DNA of 64,000 nucleotides, from positions 1,426,001 to 1,490,000 of the forward strand of contig NZ_CP144913.1 in assembly GCF_037198315.1 (NCBI RefSeq). The letters run 5' to 3'. Within the stretch, counting starts at the first letter, position 1, and each line of letters starts with the position of its first letter. The notes beneath the pieces are model-generated. The model had not been told where the DNA came from. It made no database searches and worked only from the letters and a program-made list of their open reading frames with translations. This document shows, in pieces, positions 23,878 through 31,770 of the stretch. Both the position numbers and the translations under genes were made by a program. The stretch is from Janibacter sp. A1S7 (GTDB lineage Bacteria; Actinomycetota; Actinomycetes; Actinomycetales; Dermatophilaceae).

Positions 23878-26800
23878 GTTTCGCCCACCTGCACGTGGCC
23901 TCGGGCTTCTCCCTCCGCCACGGCACGAGCACTCCGCAGGACCTCGTCGCCCGGGCCGCCGAGCTGGACCAGCCCGCGCTCGCCCTCACCGACCGGGACG
24001 GGCTCTACGGTGCCGTCCGCTTCGTCCGGGCGGCGAGCGCGGCGGGCGTGGCACCGGTGCTCGGGGTCGACCTGGCCGTCGGCGCACGGCCGGGTCCCAC
24101 ACAGCGACGAGGGCGTCCCACCCGCACACCGGTGCGTGGCGGTGCCGAGGTGGACCCGCGCCATCCGCGGGTGACGGTGCTGGCACGGGGCGCCGGTGCC
24201 GGGATCCCGCACGGCGTCGGATGGGCTCGGCTGTGCCGCCTCGTCAGCGAGGTGCACCTGACCGGCGAGCGGGGCGATGCGCTCGCCGATCCGCAGATGG
24301 TCGCCCGGCACGCCGCCGCGCCCGGTCCCGAGGAGCCGGCGCCGCTGCTCGTCCTGCTCGGCCCGGCCTCCGACGTCGGCGCCGCGCTGCTCGCCCGTCG
24401 ACCCGACATCGCCCGGGAGCGTCTCGCGGCATGGCGCCGCCTGCTGCCGACCGGCGCCGTCGCCATCGAGGTCGTCGACCACGGCGGCCCACCCGGCTCG
24501 CCCGCCTCGACCGGTCACGCCGCGCACCTGCTCGGGCTGGCCGACGCGACCGGCACCCCGGCCGTGCTCACTGCGGCGACCCGTCACCTGCACCCGCAGG
24601 ACGCGGTCGTCGCCGACGTGCTCGACGCGACCCGCCGCCTCGTCCCCCTCGACACCCGCCACCTCGACCGGGTCACCGAGGCCGGGCACCTGGCCGACAC
24701 CCCGACGATGGCCGCGGCCGCACACCGGGTGGCCACCGCACTCGGCGGCGGGGCCGGCGGCTTCGGCTGTGCCAGCCCGCGCCAGCGCGCCGAGGTGCTC
24801 CTCGAGACGACGACCAGCACCGCCCTGGCGTGCGCCCAGGACGACCGGAAGGACCTGGGGATCGGCCGGGTCCACCTGCCCGAGGCCCGGGTGCTCGGCC
24901 TGGGCCCCGACGAGGACCCGCAGAGGGTGCTCGCGCAGCGCTGCCGGGCCGCTGTCGGGCCGCGCTACCCGGACGCCTCACCGAGCACGCTCCGGCAGGT
25001 CGAGGAGCGTCTCGAGGACGAGCTCGACGTCATCGCGGCCCTGGGCTACCCGACCTACTTCCTCACCGTCGCCGAGGTCGTCGACCTCATCGTCGATGCC
25101 GGGGTGCGAGTGGCCGCCCGTGGCTCCGGGGCGGGCAGCCTGGTCAACCACCTTCTCGGCATCAGCGCCATCGACCCGATCCGCCACGACCTGCTCATGG
25201 AGCGCTTCTGCTCGCCGCTGCGGGCCGAGCTCCCCGACATCGACGTCGACGTCGAGTCCGCCCGCCGGACGCAGATGTACGAGCGGGTCCTGGAGCGCTT
25301 CGGTCGGGACCGGGTCACCTGCGTGTCGATGATGGACACCTACAAGGCCCGGCACGCGATCCGTGACGTGGGGGCGGCGCTCGGCATCCCGCCCGCGGAG
25401 GTCGACCAGATCGCCAAGGCCTTCCCGCACATCCGGGCCAGGGACGTGCGCAGCGCGCTCGCCGAGCTGCCGGAGCTGCGCACCCGCGGGCTCGGGTCCG
25501 ACCCGGGCGGCGGGTCCGAGGGACACCGGATGGGGGTCCTCCTCGACGTGGTCGAGCGCCTCGACGGGCTGCCCCGGCACATCGCCATGCACCCGTGCGG
25601 GATGGTCCTGTCCGACGGGGGCCTGCTCGACCGCACCCCGGTCGAGTCGAGCTGGCTGGGTTTCCCGATGAGCCAGTTCGACAAGGACGACGTCGAGGCG
25701 CTGGGGCTGCTCAAGCTCGACGTCCTGGGTATCCGGATGCAGTCGGCGATGGCGCACGCGGTCGGGGAGGTCGAGCGGGCCGAGGGCGCCAGGATCGACC
25801 TCGACGACCGGCAGGACGTTCCGCTCGACGACCCGGCGACCTTCGCGATGATCCGCACGACCCGCACCCTCGGGTGCTTCCAGATCGAGAGCCCGGGTCA
25901 GCGCGAGCTCATCGGCAAGCTCGCCCCGACGGCCTTCGAGGACCTGATCATCGACATCTCGCTCTTCCGTCCCGGCCCGGTGAAGTCGGACATGATCCGC
26001 CCCTTCCTCGAGGCCCGGCACGGGTGGTCGCGACCGCAGTTCCTCCACGAGCGGCTCGTCCCGGCGCTCGCCGAGACCGAGGGCGTGGTCGTCTTCCATG
26101 AGCAGATGCTGCGGATCATCGCTGAGACGACGGGGGTGACCCTGGCCCAGGCCGACGAGGTGCGCCGGACGATGGGCAGCCCCGACGGGCAGGTCCGGAT
26201 CGAGGCGTGGTGGCGTCCTGCGGCAGTTGCCCGGGGCTACCCGGCGGAGGACGTCGACCGGATCTGGGCGGTGCTCGCTGCCTTCGCCTCCTTCGGGTTC
26301 TGCAAGGCGCACGCCGCTGCCTTCGCCATGCCGACCTACCAGTCGGCGTGGTTGAAGACCCACCACCCGGCGGCCTTCCTCGCCGGGGTGCTCACCCACG
26401 ACCCGGGCATGTACCCCAAGCGGCTGCTCCTCGAGGAGGCGCGCTCCCTGGGCATCGCCGTCCTCGGGGTCGACGTCAACGCGAGCACCGGGGAGTACCG
26501 CATCGAGCGGGCACCCGTGCCCGGTACCCGCCCCACGGACCCGGACCTGCCGGACGGGTCGGGGTGGGGCATCCGACTCTCCCTCGCGGACGTCAAGGGC
26601 ATGAGTGAGGAGGAGATCGCCCGCGTGGTCGCCGGTGCGCCCTACGACTCGCTCACCGACTTCTGGCAGCGAGCGCAGGTGAGCCGACCCGTCGTCGAGC
26701 GACTGGTCCTGATCGGTGCCTTCGACTCCGTGCACGGCACCGGTGCGGGCAGCGGAGGGCCGGGGCTCGGCCACCGGGGCCGGTTGACCCGGCGGGACCT

Positions 26801-27635
26801 GTTGCTGCACGTCGCCGAGCTGGACCGATGGACTCGGGTGAGCTCCGGGCGCTCGCGCGGTCGGACCCGCCGCGCTGCACCTCCGGCCTGGACCGTGGGT
26901 GAGCTCGGTGCCCAGCAGGTGCGCACGACCACCACGACCCCGGTGGCCAGCCAGCTCACCCTGGACCTCGGGGACTCCCCGGAACTGGGCGAGGGGGTGG
27001 GCCTGCCGGAGATGACCGTCCCCGACCAGGTCAGTGCCGAGCTGGAGATCCTCGGTCTGGACGCCTCCAGGCACGTCATGGAGTTCTACGCGCCGATGCT
27101 CCGGGCGCTCGGGGTCACCCGCAGCACCGATCTGCTCTCGGTGCGCAGCAATGCCGAGATCCTCGCGGCCGGGGTCAAGGTCGCCACGCAGACACCGCCG
27201 ATCCGATCCGGTCGCCGGGTCGTCTTCCTCACCGTCGACGACTCGACCGGCCCGGTCGACGCGACCTTCTTCGAGGACACCCAGGGTCCCTATGCGGCGA
27301 CGATCTTCCACTCCTGGCTGCTCCTCGTGCGCGGCACCGTGCGGCGAGCGGGTGACCGCGGCGTCTCCGTGCTCGCCTCCGGTGCGTGGGAGCTGTCGAC
27401 GCTGTGGGACGCCTGGCAGCGTGGCGGGATCGAGGCCGTGCACGCCGCGCTCGACGAGGCCGACGATCTGGCCCGGGCCCGCGACGCCGCGCACCAGCAG
27501 CCCGAGGGGCACCGGGTCCTCGTCCACGCTTCCGGCTTCCGGCAGTCGCCCTGGGCCGACACCCGCCCCGCCGGCTCGGGCGTGCAACCCCCACGCAAGC
27601 TGTGGCACTCCTCGCCCGGGAGCTCGGGCCACTGA
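23874..27635 (+). CDS. dnaE2: Error-prone DNA polymerase III alpha subunit, DnaE2 type
   Basis: The 1253-residue protein starts with a PHP domain (AHLHVASGFSLRHG). The polymerase palm has the catalytic aspartates in LPDIDVDVES (Asp455, Asp457) and LLKLDVLG (Asp616). Fingers, the FGFCKAHAAAFA block, a helix-hairpin-helix region and a C-terminal OB fold (RVVFLTVDDSTGPVDATFFE) follow. The PHP metal site looks degenerate: HxH is HLHVA, and the usual TDH is TDR. The PHP start and the neighbours match the Streptomyces SCO1739 type, longer than mycobacterial DnaE2. It would carry out mutagenic lesion bypass when LexA is cleaved. No imuA' or imuB lies beside it; DinB is the nearby Y-family polymerase. 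Confidence 0.92.
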   Translation: MSFAHLHVASGFSLRHGTSTPQDLVARAAELDQPALALTDRDGLYGAVRFVRAASAAGVAPVLGVDLAVGARPGPTQRRGRPTRTPVRGGAEVDPRHPRVTVLARGAGAGIPHGVGWARLCRLVSEVHLTGERGDALADPQMVARHAAAPGPEEPAPLLVLLGPASDVGAALLARRPDIARERLAAWRRLLPTGAVAIEVVDHGGPPGSPASTGHAAHLLGLADATGTPAVLTAATRHLHPQDAVVADVLDATRRLVPLDTRHLDRVTEAGHLADTPTMAAAAHRVATALGGGAGGFGCASPRQRAEVLLETTTSTALACAQDDRKDLGIGRVHLPEARVLGLGPDEDPQRVLAQRCRAAVGPRYPDASPSTLRQVEERLEDELDVIAALGYPTYFLTVAEVVDLIVDAGVRVAARGSGAGSLVNHLLGISAIDPIRHDLLMERFCSPLRAELPDIDVDVESARRTQMYERVLERFGRDRVTCVSMMDTYKARHAIRDVGAALGIPPAEVDQIAKAFPHIRARDVRSALAELPELRTRGLGSDPGGGSEGHRMGVLLDVVERLDGLPRHIAMHPCGMVLSDGGLLDRTPVESSWLGFPMSQFDKDDVEALGLLKLDVLGIRMQSAMAHAVGEVERAEGARIDLDDRQDVPLDDPATFAMIRTTRTLGCFQIESPGQRELIGKLAPTAFEDLIIDISLFRPGPVKSDMIRPFLEARHGWSRPQFLHERLVPALAETEGVVVFHEQMLRIIAETTGVTLAQADEVRRTMGSPDGQVRIEAWWRPAAVARGYPAEDVDRIWAVLAAFASFGFCKAHAAAFAMPTYQSAWLKTHHPAAFLAGVLTHDPGMYPKRLLLEEARSLGIAVLGVDVNASTGEYRIERAPVPGTRPTDPDLPDGSGWGIRLSLADVKGMSEEEIARVVAGAPYDSLTDFWQRAQVSRPVVERLVLIGAFDSVHGTGAGSGGPGLGHRGRLTRRDLLLHVAELDRWTRVSSGRSRGRTRRAAPPAWTVGELGAQQVRTTTTTPVASQLTLDLGDSPELGEGVGLPEMTVPDQVSAELEILGLDASRHVMEFYAPMLRALGVTRSTDLLSVRSNAEILAAGVKVATQTPPIRSGRRVVFLTVDDSTGPVDATFFEDTQGPYAATIFHSWLLLVRGTVRRAGDRGVSVLASGAWELSTLWDAWQRGGIEAVHAALDEADDLARARDAAHQQPEGHRVLVHASGFRQSPWADTRPAGSGVQPPRKLWHSSPGSSGH

Positions 27636-27686
27636 CACCCCCTTCGCTTCAGTTCTATGGGTCACACGCCACATCAGTCACTTGAA

Positions 27687-27703
27687 TATCGGGTTACCCG
27701 ATA
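27687..27703. repeat. 17-bp palindrome, possible operator
   Basis: TATCGGGT-T-ACCCGATA has 8-nt arms around one central base. It resembles a dimeric-repressor site but lies between a long gene and a doubtful small frame. Confidence 0.5.
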
Positions 27704-27707
27704 GTCC

Positions 27708-27744
27708 CCGGGTTCGCAGGGGTATGAAACTCCTGCGAACCCGG
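27708..27744. repeat. Long perfect inverted repeat (13-bp arms)
   Basis: CCGGGTTCGCAGG (27708-27720) pairs with CCTGCGAACCCGG (27732-27744) across an 11-nt loop that contains ATG at 27724. It could be an RNA hairpin, a repeat-element end, or a control structure on the small frame inside it. Confidence 0.7.
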
Positions 27745-27978
27745 AAGAAGTCAGGCACAGTGCTCGCGCCCGACGTCACCGAGGTGGGCGCCTCCGGGTG
27801 GGCGTGGGACCGCGAGTCGATCCTCGACATGCTGCGCGAGTCCGACGACGAGGCCGCCCTCCCATCGGGATCCACGACCTGCGTGCAGGGCCATCGCGCC
27901 CGGAGTCATCCGGGTCTCGTGGGAGTCCAGCACGGGTGGGCGTCGAGCGCGGCGCACCTCGATCCGGTGCGAGCGTGA
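27724..27978 (+). CDS. Doubtful small open frame inside a hairpin region
   Basis: The frame encodes 84 residues starting MKLLRTRKKSGTVLAPD, with the acidic stretch WDRESILDMLRESDDEAA and an unstructured end. Its ATG lies in the loop of a strong hairpin with only a weak AGGGG before it. I recognise no family. The first ~50 codons have plausible codon use and the remainder does not, so it may be a remnant or a real small protein with a different end. Confidence 0.25.
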   Translation: MKLLRTRKKSGTVLAPDVTEVGASGWAWDRESILDMLRESDDEAALPSGSTTCVQGHRARSHPGLVGVQHGWASSAAHLDPVRA

Positions 27979-28172
27979 CTCCGGCTGGCAGCAGGTCCAC
28001 CACCAGGGGACTCCGCTGTCCTGACCCCCAGGGTGATGTATCAACGCGTCCTGGGGCCCGCGACACCACATCGACCGGACGAAGGGGGGACCGCCGTCAG
28101 GGGTGACGACTAGGGTTGGCACGTCCGTCGGAGCAGGCGGATGATCGAGCACCCCACGAGCAGGAGCGACAC

Positions 28173-28946
28173 GTGAACGACGAGCGAGGATGGTCCCGCA
28201 GCAGCGGGGTCGAGGCCAACATGCGCACCGCCGCGGTCTGGTCCCAGCTCCACGAGCTCAGCGAGTCCCGTCGCCGGGAGTTGGGACGGGCACTGCGCGT
28301 GCTCGACCTGGGGGGCGGCACCGGGGGGCTGGCCGTCGCGCTCGCCGAGCAGGGCCACACGGTCACCGTCGTCGACCCCAACCCCGACGCACTGGCCTCC
28401 CTCGCCCGTCGGGCCGGGGAGTCCGATGCGGTGGAGCGGGTCAGCGCCGTGCAGGGCGACGCCGACACCTTCGCGGCATCCGTCACACCCGGGTCCATCG
28501 ACCTGCTCTGCTGCCACGGCACCCTCGAGTACGTCGAGGACCCCGCGGCCACCCTCACCCGGGTCGCCGAGGTGCTCGCCCCGGGCGGCCACCTGTCCCT
28601 CGTGACCGCGCAGCGCATCGCCGCCGTGCTGGCCCGCGCCATCGCCGGACGGTTCGACCAGGCCACCGCCGCGCTGACCAGCGCCGACGGTCGTTGGGGG
28701 GAGGACGACCCGATGCCGCGCCGCCTCGACCGCGCCGACGTGGCCGACATGCTCAGCCGAGCCGGGTTCACCACGCTCGACGCCCGCGGCGTACGCATCT
28801 TCAGCGACCTCGTCCCGTACGAGTACGTCGACACCGATGCCGACCGGCAGGCGCTGCTGGAGCTCGAGGAGCTCGCAGCCGGCGACCGCCGGATGGGCCT
28901 GTCCGCGCTGGGCGCCGCGGTCCACGTCATCGCCCGCCGCGACTGA
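28173..28946 (+). CDS. SAM-dependent methyltransferase beside dinB
   Basis: The 257-residue enzyme has motif I VLDLGGGTGGLAVALAEQG, the acidic strand VTVVDPNPDAL, VQGDADTF and the post-I motif LLCCHGTLEYVEDP. It resembles CmoM-like class I methyltransferases, although an exact substrate cannot be assigned. A GGAG lies 6-9 nt before the GTG. It stands 10 nt upstream of dinB, so the two are probably cotranscribed. The same pairing occurs in other actinobacteria, which suggests a conserved but unexplained link to the damage-tolerance genes. Confidence 0.82.
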   Translation: MNDERGWSRSSGVEANMRTAAVWSQLHELSESRRRELGRALRVLDLGGGTGGLAVALAEQGHTVTVVDPNPDALASLARRAGESDAVERVSAVQGDADTFAASVTPGSIDLLCCHGTLEYVEDPAATLTRVAEVLAPGGHLSLVTAQRIAAVLARAIAGRFDQATAALTSADGRWGEDDPMPRRLDRADVADMLSRAGFTTLDARGVRIFSDLVPYEYVDTDADRQALLELEELAAGDRRMGLSALGAAVHVIARRD

Positions 28947-28956
28947 TCGGGTCACG

Positions 28957-30228
28957 ATGAGCCGGCGTCAGTTCCGGCCGCCACCACGGGGCGGCCAGAG
29001 CCCCCCGGACGACACCGGGTGCACTGTCCTGCACGTCGACATGGACGCCTTCTTCGCCGGTGCCTCCCTGCTCGCGCGCCCCGACCTCGTCGGGACCCCG
29101 GTGATCGTCGGAGGTGGTCACCGTGGCGTGGTCCTCTCCGCGACCTACGAGGCCCGTGCCTTCGGCGTGACCTCGGCGATGCCCATGGGCCGGGCGCGCC
29201 GCCTGTGCCCCCAGGCGACCATCCTGCCCCCGGATCACGAGCTGTACGCCCGCATCTCCCAGTCGGTGATGGCGACCTTCGCCGACATCACCCCCTACGT
29301 CGAGCCGCTCAGCCTCGACGAGGCCTTCCTCGACGTCGCCGGGGCCGTGCGCCTCATGGGTTCCCCCGCGATGATCGCCCAGCGCATCCGCGACACCGTC
29401 GCCGACGAGCAGGGGGTCACCTGCTCGGTCGGAGTCGCCAGCACCAAGTTCGTCGCCAAGCTGGCCTCGTCCCTGGCCAAGCCGGACGGCCTGCTCGTCA
29501 TCCCCGCGGCCGAGGTCGTCACCTTCGTCCAGCAGCTGCCGGTGGCCGCCCTGTGGGGCGTGGGCGACAAGACCGAGGAGTCCCTGGCCCGACTGGGTCT
29601 GAAGACCGTCGCCGACATCGCCCACACCCCACGGGAGACCCTCGTGCGTGCCCTCGGGAACGCGACCGGTTCGCACCTGCACGACCTCGCCTGGGGTCGC
29701 GACCCACGGTCCGTCGAGCCCGTGCGTCGCGAGCGCAGCATCGGCAACGAGCGCACCTACGGCCACGACGTCGACGACCCGGAGGTCGTCCACCGCACCC
29801 TGCTCGGTCTGAGCGAGAAGACCGCGAGCCGGTTGCGGGCAGCCGGCCTGGTCGGTCGGACGGTGAGCATCAAGGTGCGCTTCGCGGACTTCACGACGAT
29901 CAGCCGGTCCCGCTCCCTTCGCGACCCGACCGATGTCTCCCGGGACATCGCCGCGATGGCTCGCGATCTCTACGACGCCCTCGGGCTGCAGCGCGCCCGC
30001 ATCCGACTCATCGGTGTGCGCGTCGAACAGCTGAGCGAGGCAGCGTCCACACCGGTCCAGGTCGCCCTCGACGAACCCGAGCACGGATGGCGCGAGGCCG
30101 ACCGGGCGATCGATCGCGCGAGCGCCCGATTCGGTGCCGGAAGCGTGCGTCCGGCGAGTCTCCTGAGGGCTGGTGACGACGACCGCGGCCGCCCATCTAC
30201 CGCAAGCCCGGGGAGCGACCTAGAATGA
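28957..30228 (+). CDS. dinB: DNA polymerase IV (Y-family)
   Basis: The 423-residue polymerase has the Y-family palm motifs LHVDMDAFFAGASLLARPDL (metal-binding Asp and Phe/Ala steric gate), VLSATYEARAFGV, and the catalytic PLSLDEAFLDVAGA. TCSVGVASTKFVAKLASSLA, a helix-hairpin-helix (LWGVGDKTEESLARLGLK) and the little-finger domain follow. It bypasses lesions without proofreading. No LexA box is seen directly upstream; it may be read from the methyltransferase gene or from the damage-inducible operon. The C-terminus lacks an obvious QLxLF-type clamp-binding peptide in the last residues. Confidence 0.93.
   Translation: MSRRQFRPPPRGGQSPPDDTGCTVLHVDMDAFFAGASLLARPDLVGTPVIVGGGHRGVVLSATYEARAFGVTSAMPMGRARRLCPQATILPPDHELYARISQSVMATFADITPYVEPLSLDEAFLDVAGAVRLMGSPAMIAQRIRDTVADEQGVTCSVGVASTKFVAKLASSLAKPDGLLVIPAAEVVTFVQQLPVAALWGVGDKTEESLARLGLKTVADIAHTPRETLVRALGNATGSHLHDLAWGRDPRSVEPVRRERSIGNERTYGHDVDDPEVVHRTLLGLSEKTASRLRAAGLVGRTVSIKVRFADFTTISRSRSLRDPTDVSRDIAAMARDLYDALGLQRARIRLIGVRVEQLSEAASTPVQVALDEPEHGWREADRAIDRASARFGAGSVRPASLLRAGDDDRGRPSTASPGSDLE
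30221..30226 (+). promoter_or_regulatory. Candidate -10 element of the DUF3040 gene
   Basis: TAGAAT overlaps the last codons of dinB and lies 78 nt before the GTG at 30304. It would give a leader of about 70 nt with GGGAGGT before the start. Confidence 0.4.
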
Positions 30229-30303
30229 AAGAACCACGGCGGGGTACCTGTTGTGGCGACACGGGTCACCGGGCCCGTCGGAAGGAAGCGTTGGGAGGTC
30301 ACC

Positions 30304-30759
30304 GTGGCGCTGTCTGAGCGTGAGCGGCAGATGCTCGAGGAGATGGAAGAGGCCATCCGGGCCGAGGACCCTCGCTTTGCATCGCAGATGAAGGGCCGCA
30401 GGTCGGGTCCGGGCGGGACCGACCGCCGTCGTGTCGCCATCGGCGTCGTCGGCGCGATCATCGGTCTGGGGCTGGTCCTGCTGGGGATCAACACGACCTT
30501 GTGGGTCGGCGTCGCCGGCTTCGTGATCATCGTCGCCGCGGTCGCCTACGCCCTCACCCCGTCGCGGCAGACGCCCGAACTCGGTGTCGTCGGGGACAAC
30601 GGCTCGGTGAACAAGCCCGCCCAGACCGGATCGAGCGGCAAATCCAAGACCAGACCACCCTTCGGTCGCAGTCAGGGCAACCCCGCCAAGACGCAGCGAT
30701 CGGGCACCTTTATGGAGCGGATGGAGCAGCGCTGGGAGGAGCGCCGCCGTCAGGGCTGA
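30304..30759 (+). CDS. DUF3040 membrane protein
   Basis: The 151-residue protein begins with MALSERERQMLEEMEEAIRA and EDPRFASQM, the DUF3040 signature. Two adjacent helices follow (VAIGVVGAIIGLGLVLLGI and LWVGVAGFVIIVAAVAYAL), then a basic, disordered C-terminal tail. GGGAGGTCACC precedes the GTG. In many actinobacteria this family is encoded near the dcw cell-division cluster or dinB. It is a small inner-membrane protein whose role has not been established. Confidence 0.9.
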   Translation: MALSERERQMLEEMEEAIRAEDPRFASQMKGRRSGPGGTDRRRVAIGVVGAIIGLGLVLLGINTTLWVGVAGFVIIVAAVAYALTPSRQTPELGVVGDNGSVNKPAQTGSSGKSKTRPPFGRSQGNPAKTQRSGTFMERMEQRWEERRRQG

Positions 30760-30782
30760 TAGCCGGCACCCGACCAGCGCAT

Positions 30783-30814
30783 GACGAAGGGGGCGGGTCA
30801 CCGCCCCCTTCGTC
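30783..30814. terminator. Perfect bidirectional hairpin terminator
   Basis: GACGAAGGGGGCGG (30783-30796) pairs with CCGCCCCCTTCGTC (30801-30814) across the loop GTCA. It lies between convergent stops at 30759 and 30835. Confidence 0.88.
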
Positions 30815-30834
30815 GTGTCCTGACCTGGGGTCGG

Positions 30835-31350
30835 TCAGTGCAGCAGGATCCCGATCGTCCAGCTGATCGCGATGGCCAGCGCGGTCGTCAGCTCGATGCC
30901 CATGCTGTGCAGGACGCCGCGCAGGGCCGACTTCGTCGCCGACCATGCCCGGTCGAGCTCGCGGAACCGCAGGTACTCCGCCGTGAAGACCCCGGCGACG
31001 AAGCCGATCGGCAGGCCGAGCAGGGGGATGACGAAGAGGCCGACGATCGCGCCGAAGACGCCGAGGACCAGGGTCATGCCGCCGACCCCGTCCCGCCTCA
31101 TCCGGCGCCCGGGGATGAGCAGCTGCAGGCTCACCCCGATCAGGTACAGCACGAGGGCCACCCCGAAGGTGGCCCACGCGAGGGTGCCGCCGGTGTCGAC
31201 GGCCCAGAGCAGGACCGCGCTGACGCACAGCAGGAGCCCGGGCAGAACCGGCAGCACGATCCCGAGGACCCCGACGACGAAGATCGCGACAGCGACCAGC
31301 AGGCCGAAGCCGATCGGGTCGTGGGCGGTCTGGGCCGCCAGGGTCAGCAC
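30835..31350 (-). CDS. DUF456 family membrane protein
   Basis: This 171-residue protein has about five hydrophobic helices. They include the DUF456 hallmark VVGVLGIVLPVLPGLLLCV, the glycine-rich LGVFGAIVGLFVIPLLGLPI and GFVAGVFTAEYLR. The repeated glycine-rich helices suggest membrane packing rather than transport. It ends just after a strong shared terminator and follows the small zinc-ribbon gene by 19 nt on the same strand. Function is unknown. Confidence 0.88.
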   Translation of the reverse strand: MLTLAAQTAHDPIGFGLLVAVAIFVVGVLGIVLPVLPGLLLCVSAVLLWAVDTGGTLAWATFGVALVLYLIGVSLQLLIPGRRMRRDGVGGMTLVLGVFGAIVGLFVIPLLGLPIGFVAGVFTAEYLRFRELDRAWSATKSALRGVLHSMGIELTTALAIAISWTIGILLH

Positions 31351-31369
31351 GAGTCGTTACGGCGCAGCG

Positions 31370-31591
31370 TCAGAGCTCGTCGACCGGCGCCGAGGCCGGG
31401 GTCTCCTCGAGTCGCGAGGACTCGTCCTCGATCTCGGCGAGGTCCTTCAGTGCAGGGATGTGCTCGCGCCCGTGGTGGGCGCAGAACAGCAGTTCGCCGC
31501 CCGCGTGGAGGCGGGCGCGCACATAGGCCTTGGCGCCGCAGCGGTCGCAGCGGTCGGCTGCGGTCAAGGGGCTGGCCAGGGTCGCGTTCAC
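31370..31591 (-). CDS. DUF7455 zinc-ribbon protein
   Basis: The 73-residue protein contains LTAADRCDRCGAKAYVRARL and ELLFCAHHGREH, giving a four-ligand CxxC...CxHH-type metal site. A short acidic helix (IEDESSRLEETP) follows. The GTG was chosen because GAGG lies 6-9 nt upstream; a longer frame exists but starts in the promoter. It is divergent from parE, as in Streptomyces, where the homologue is also next to the topoisomerase IV gene. It is probably a small zinc-binding factor of unknown partner. Confidence 0.85.
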   Translation of the reverse strand: MNATLASPLTAADRCDRCGAKAYVRARLHAGGELLFCAHHGREHIPALKDLAEIEDESSRLEETPASAPVDEL

Positions 31592-31770
31592 GTGTGCCTC
31601 ATTTCCTACGTCTGTAACCGTGGACGTCCGTGACAACAGTCAAACACGCCCAAGCCTTCCCGCGAAGCACCCATATCGCGTGGCGTGACCGACGACACAC
31701 CGTGGTGGGCCGCGGGGGCGCGCCTCCCCGGGCGCCTTGCGGCCGCCGTCTAGTCTGCAACCAGACCCCC

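Larger units (their letters stand above)
27636..28172. other. Orphan intergenic segment with several inverted repeats
   Basis: About 540 nt separate dnaE2 from the methyltransferase gene. The segment contains a 17-bp palindrome, a 13-bp-arm hairpin, one weak short reading frame (27724-27978) and a CCCCAGG/CCTGGGG inverted repeat (28026-28032 and 28050-28056). Two copies of the CGAAGGGGG-type 9-mer lie at its ends. Its local composition drifts below that of its neighbours near 27660-27740. I see no tRNA, riboswitch or transposase remnant. Confidence 0.6.

Noticed and set aside
27708..27744. tRNA-like structure or attachment site
   Set aside because: The GGGTTCG stretch recalls a T-loop, but there is no acceptor stem, anticodon arm or CCA-compatible end.
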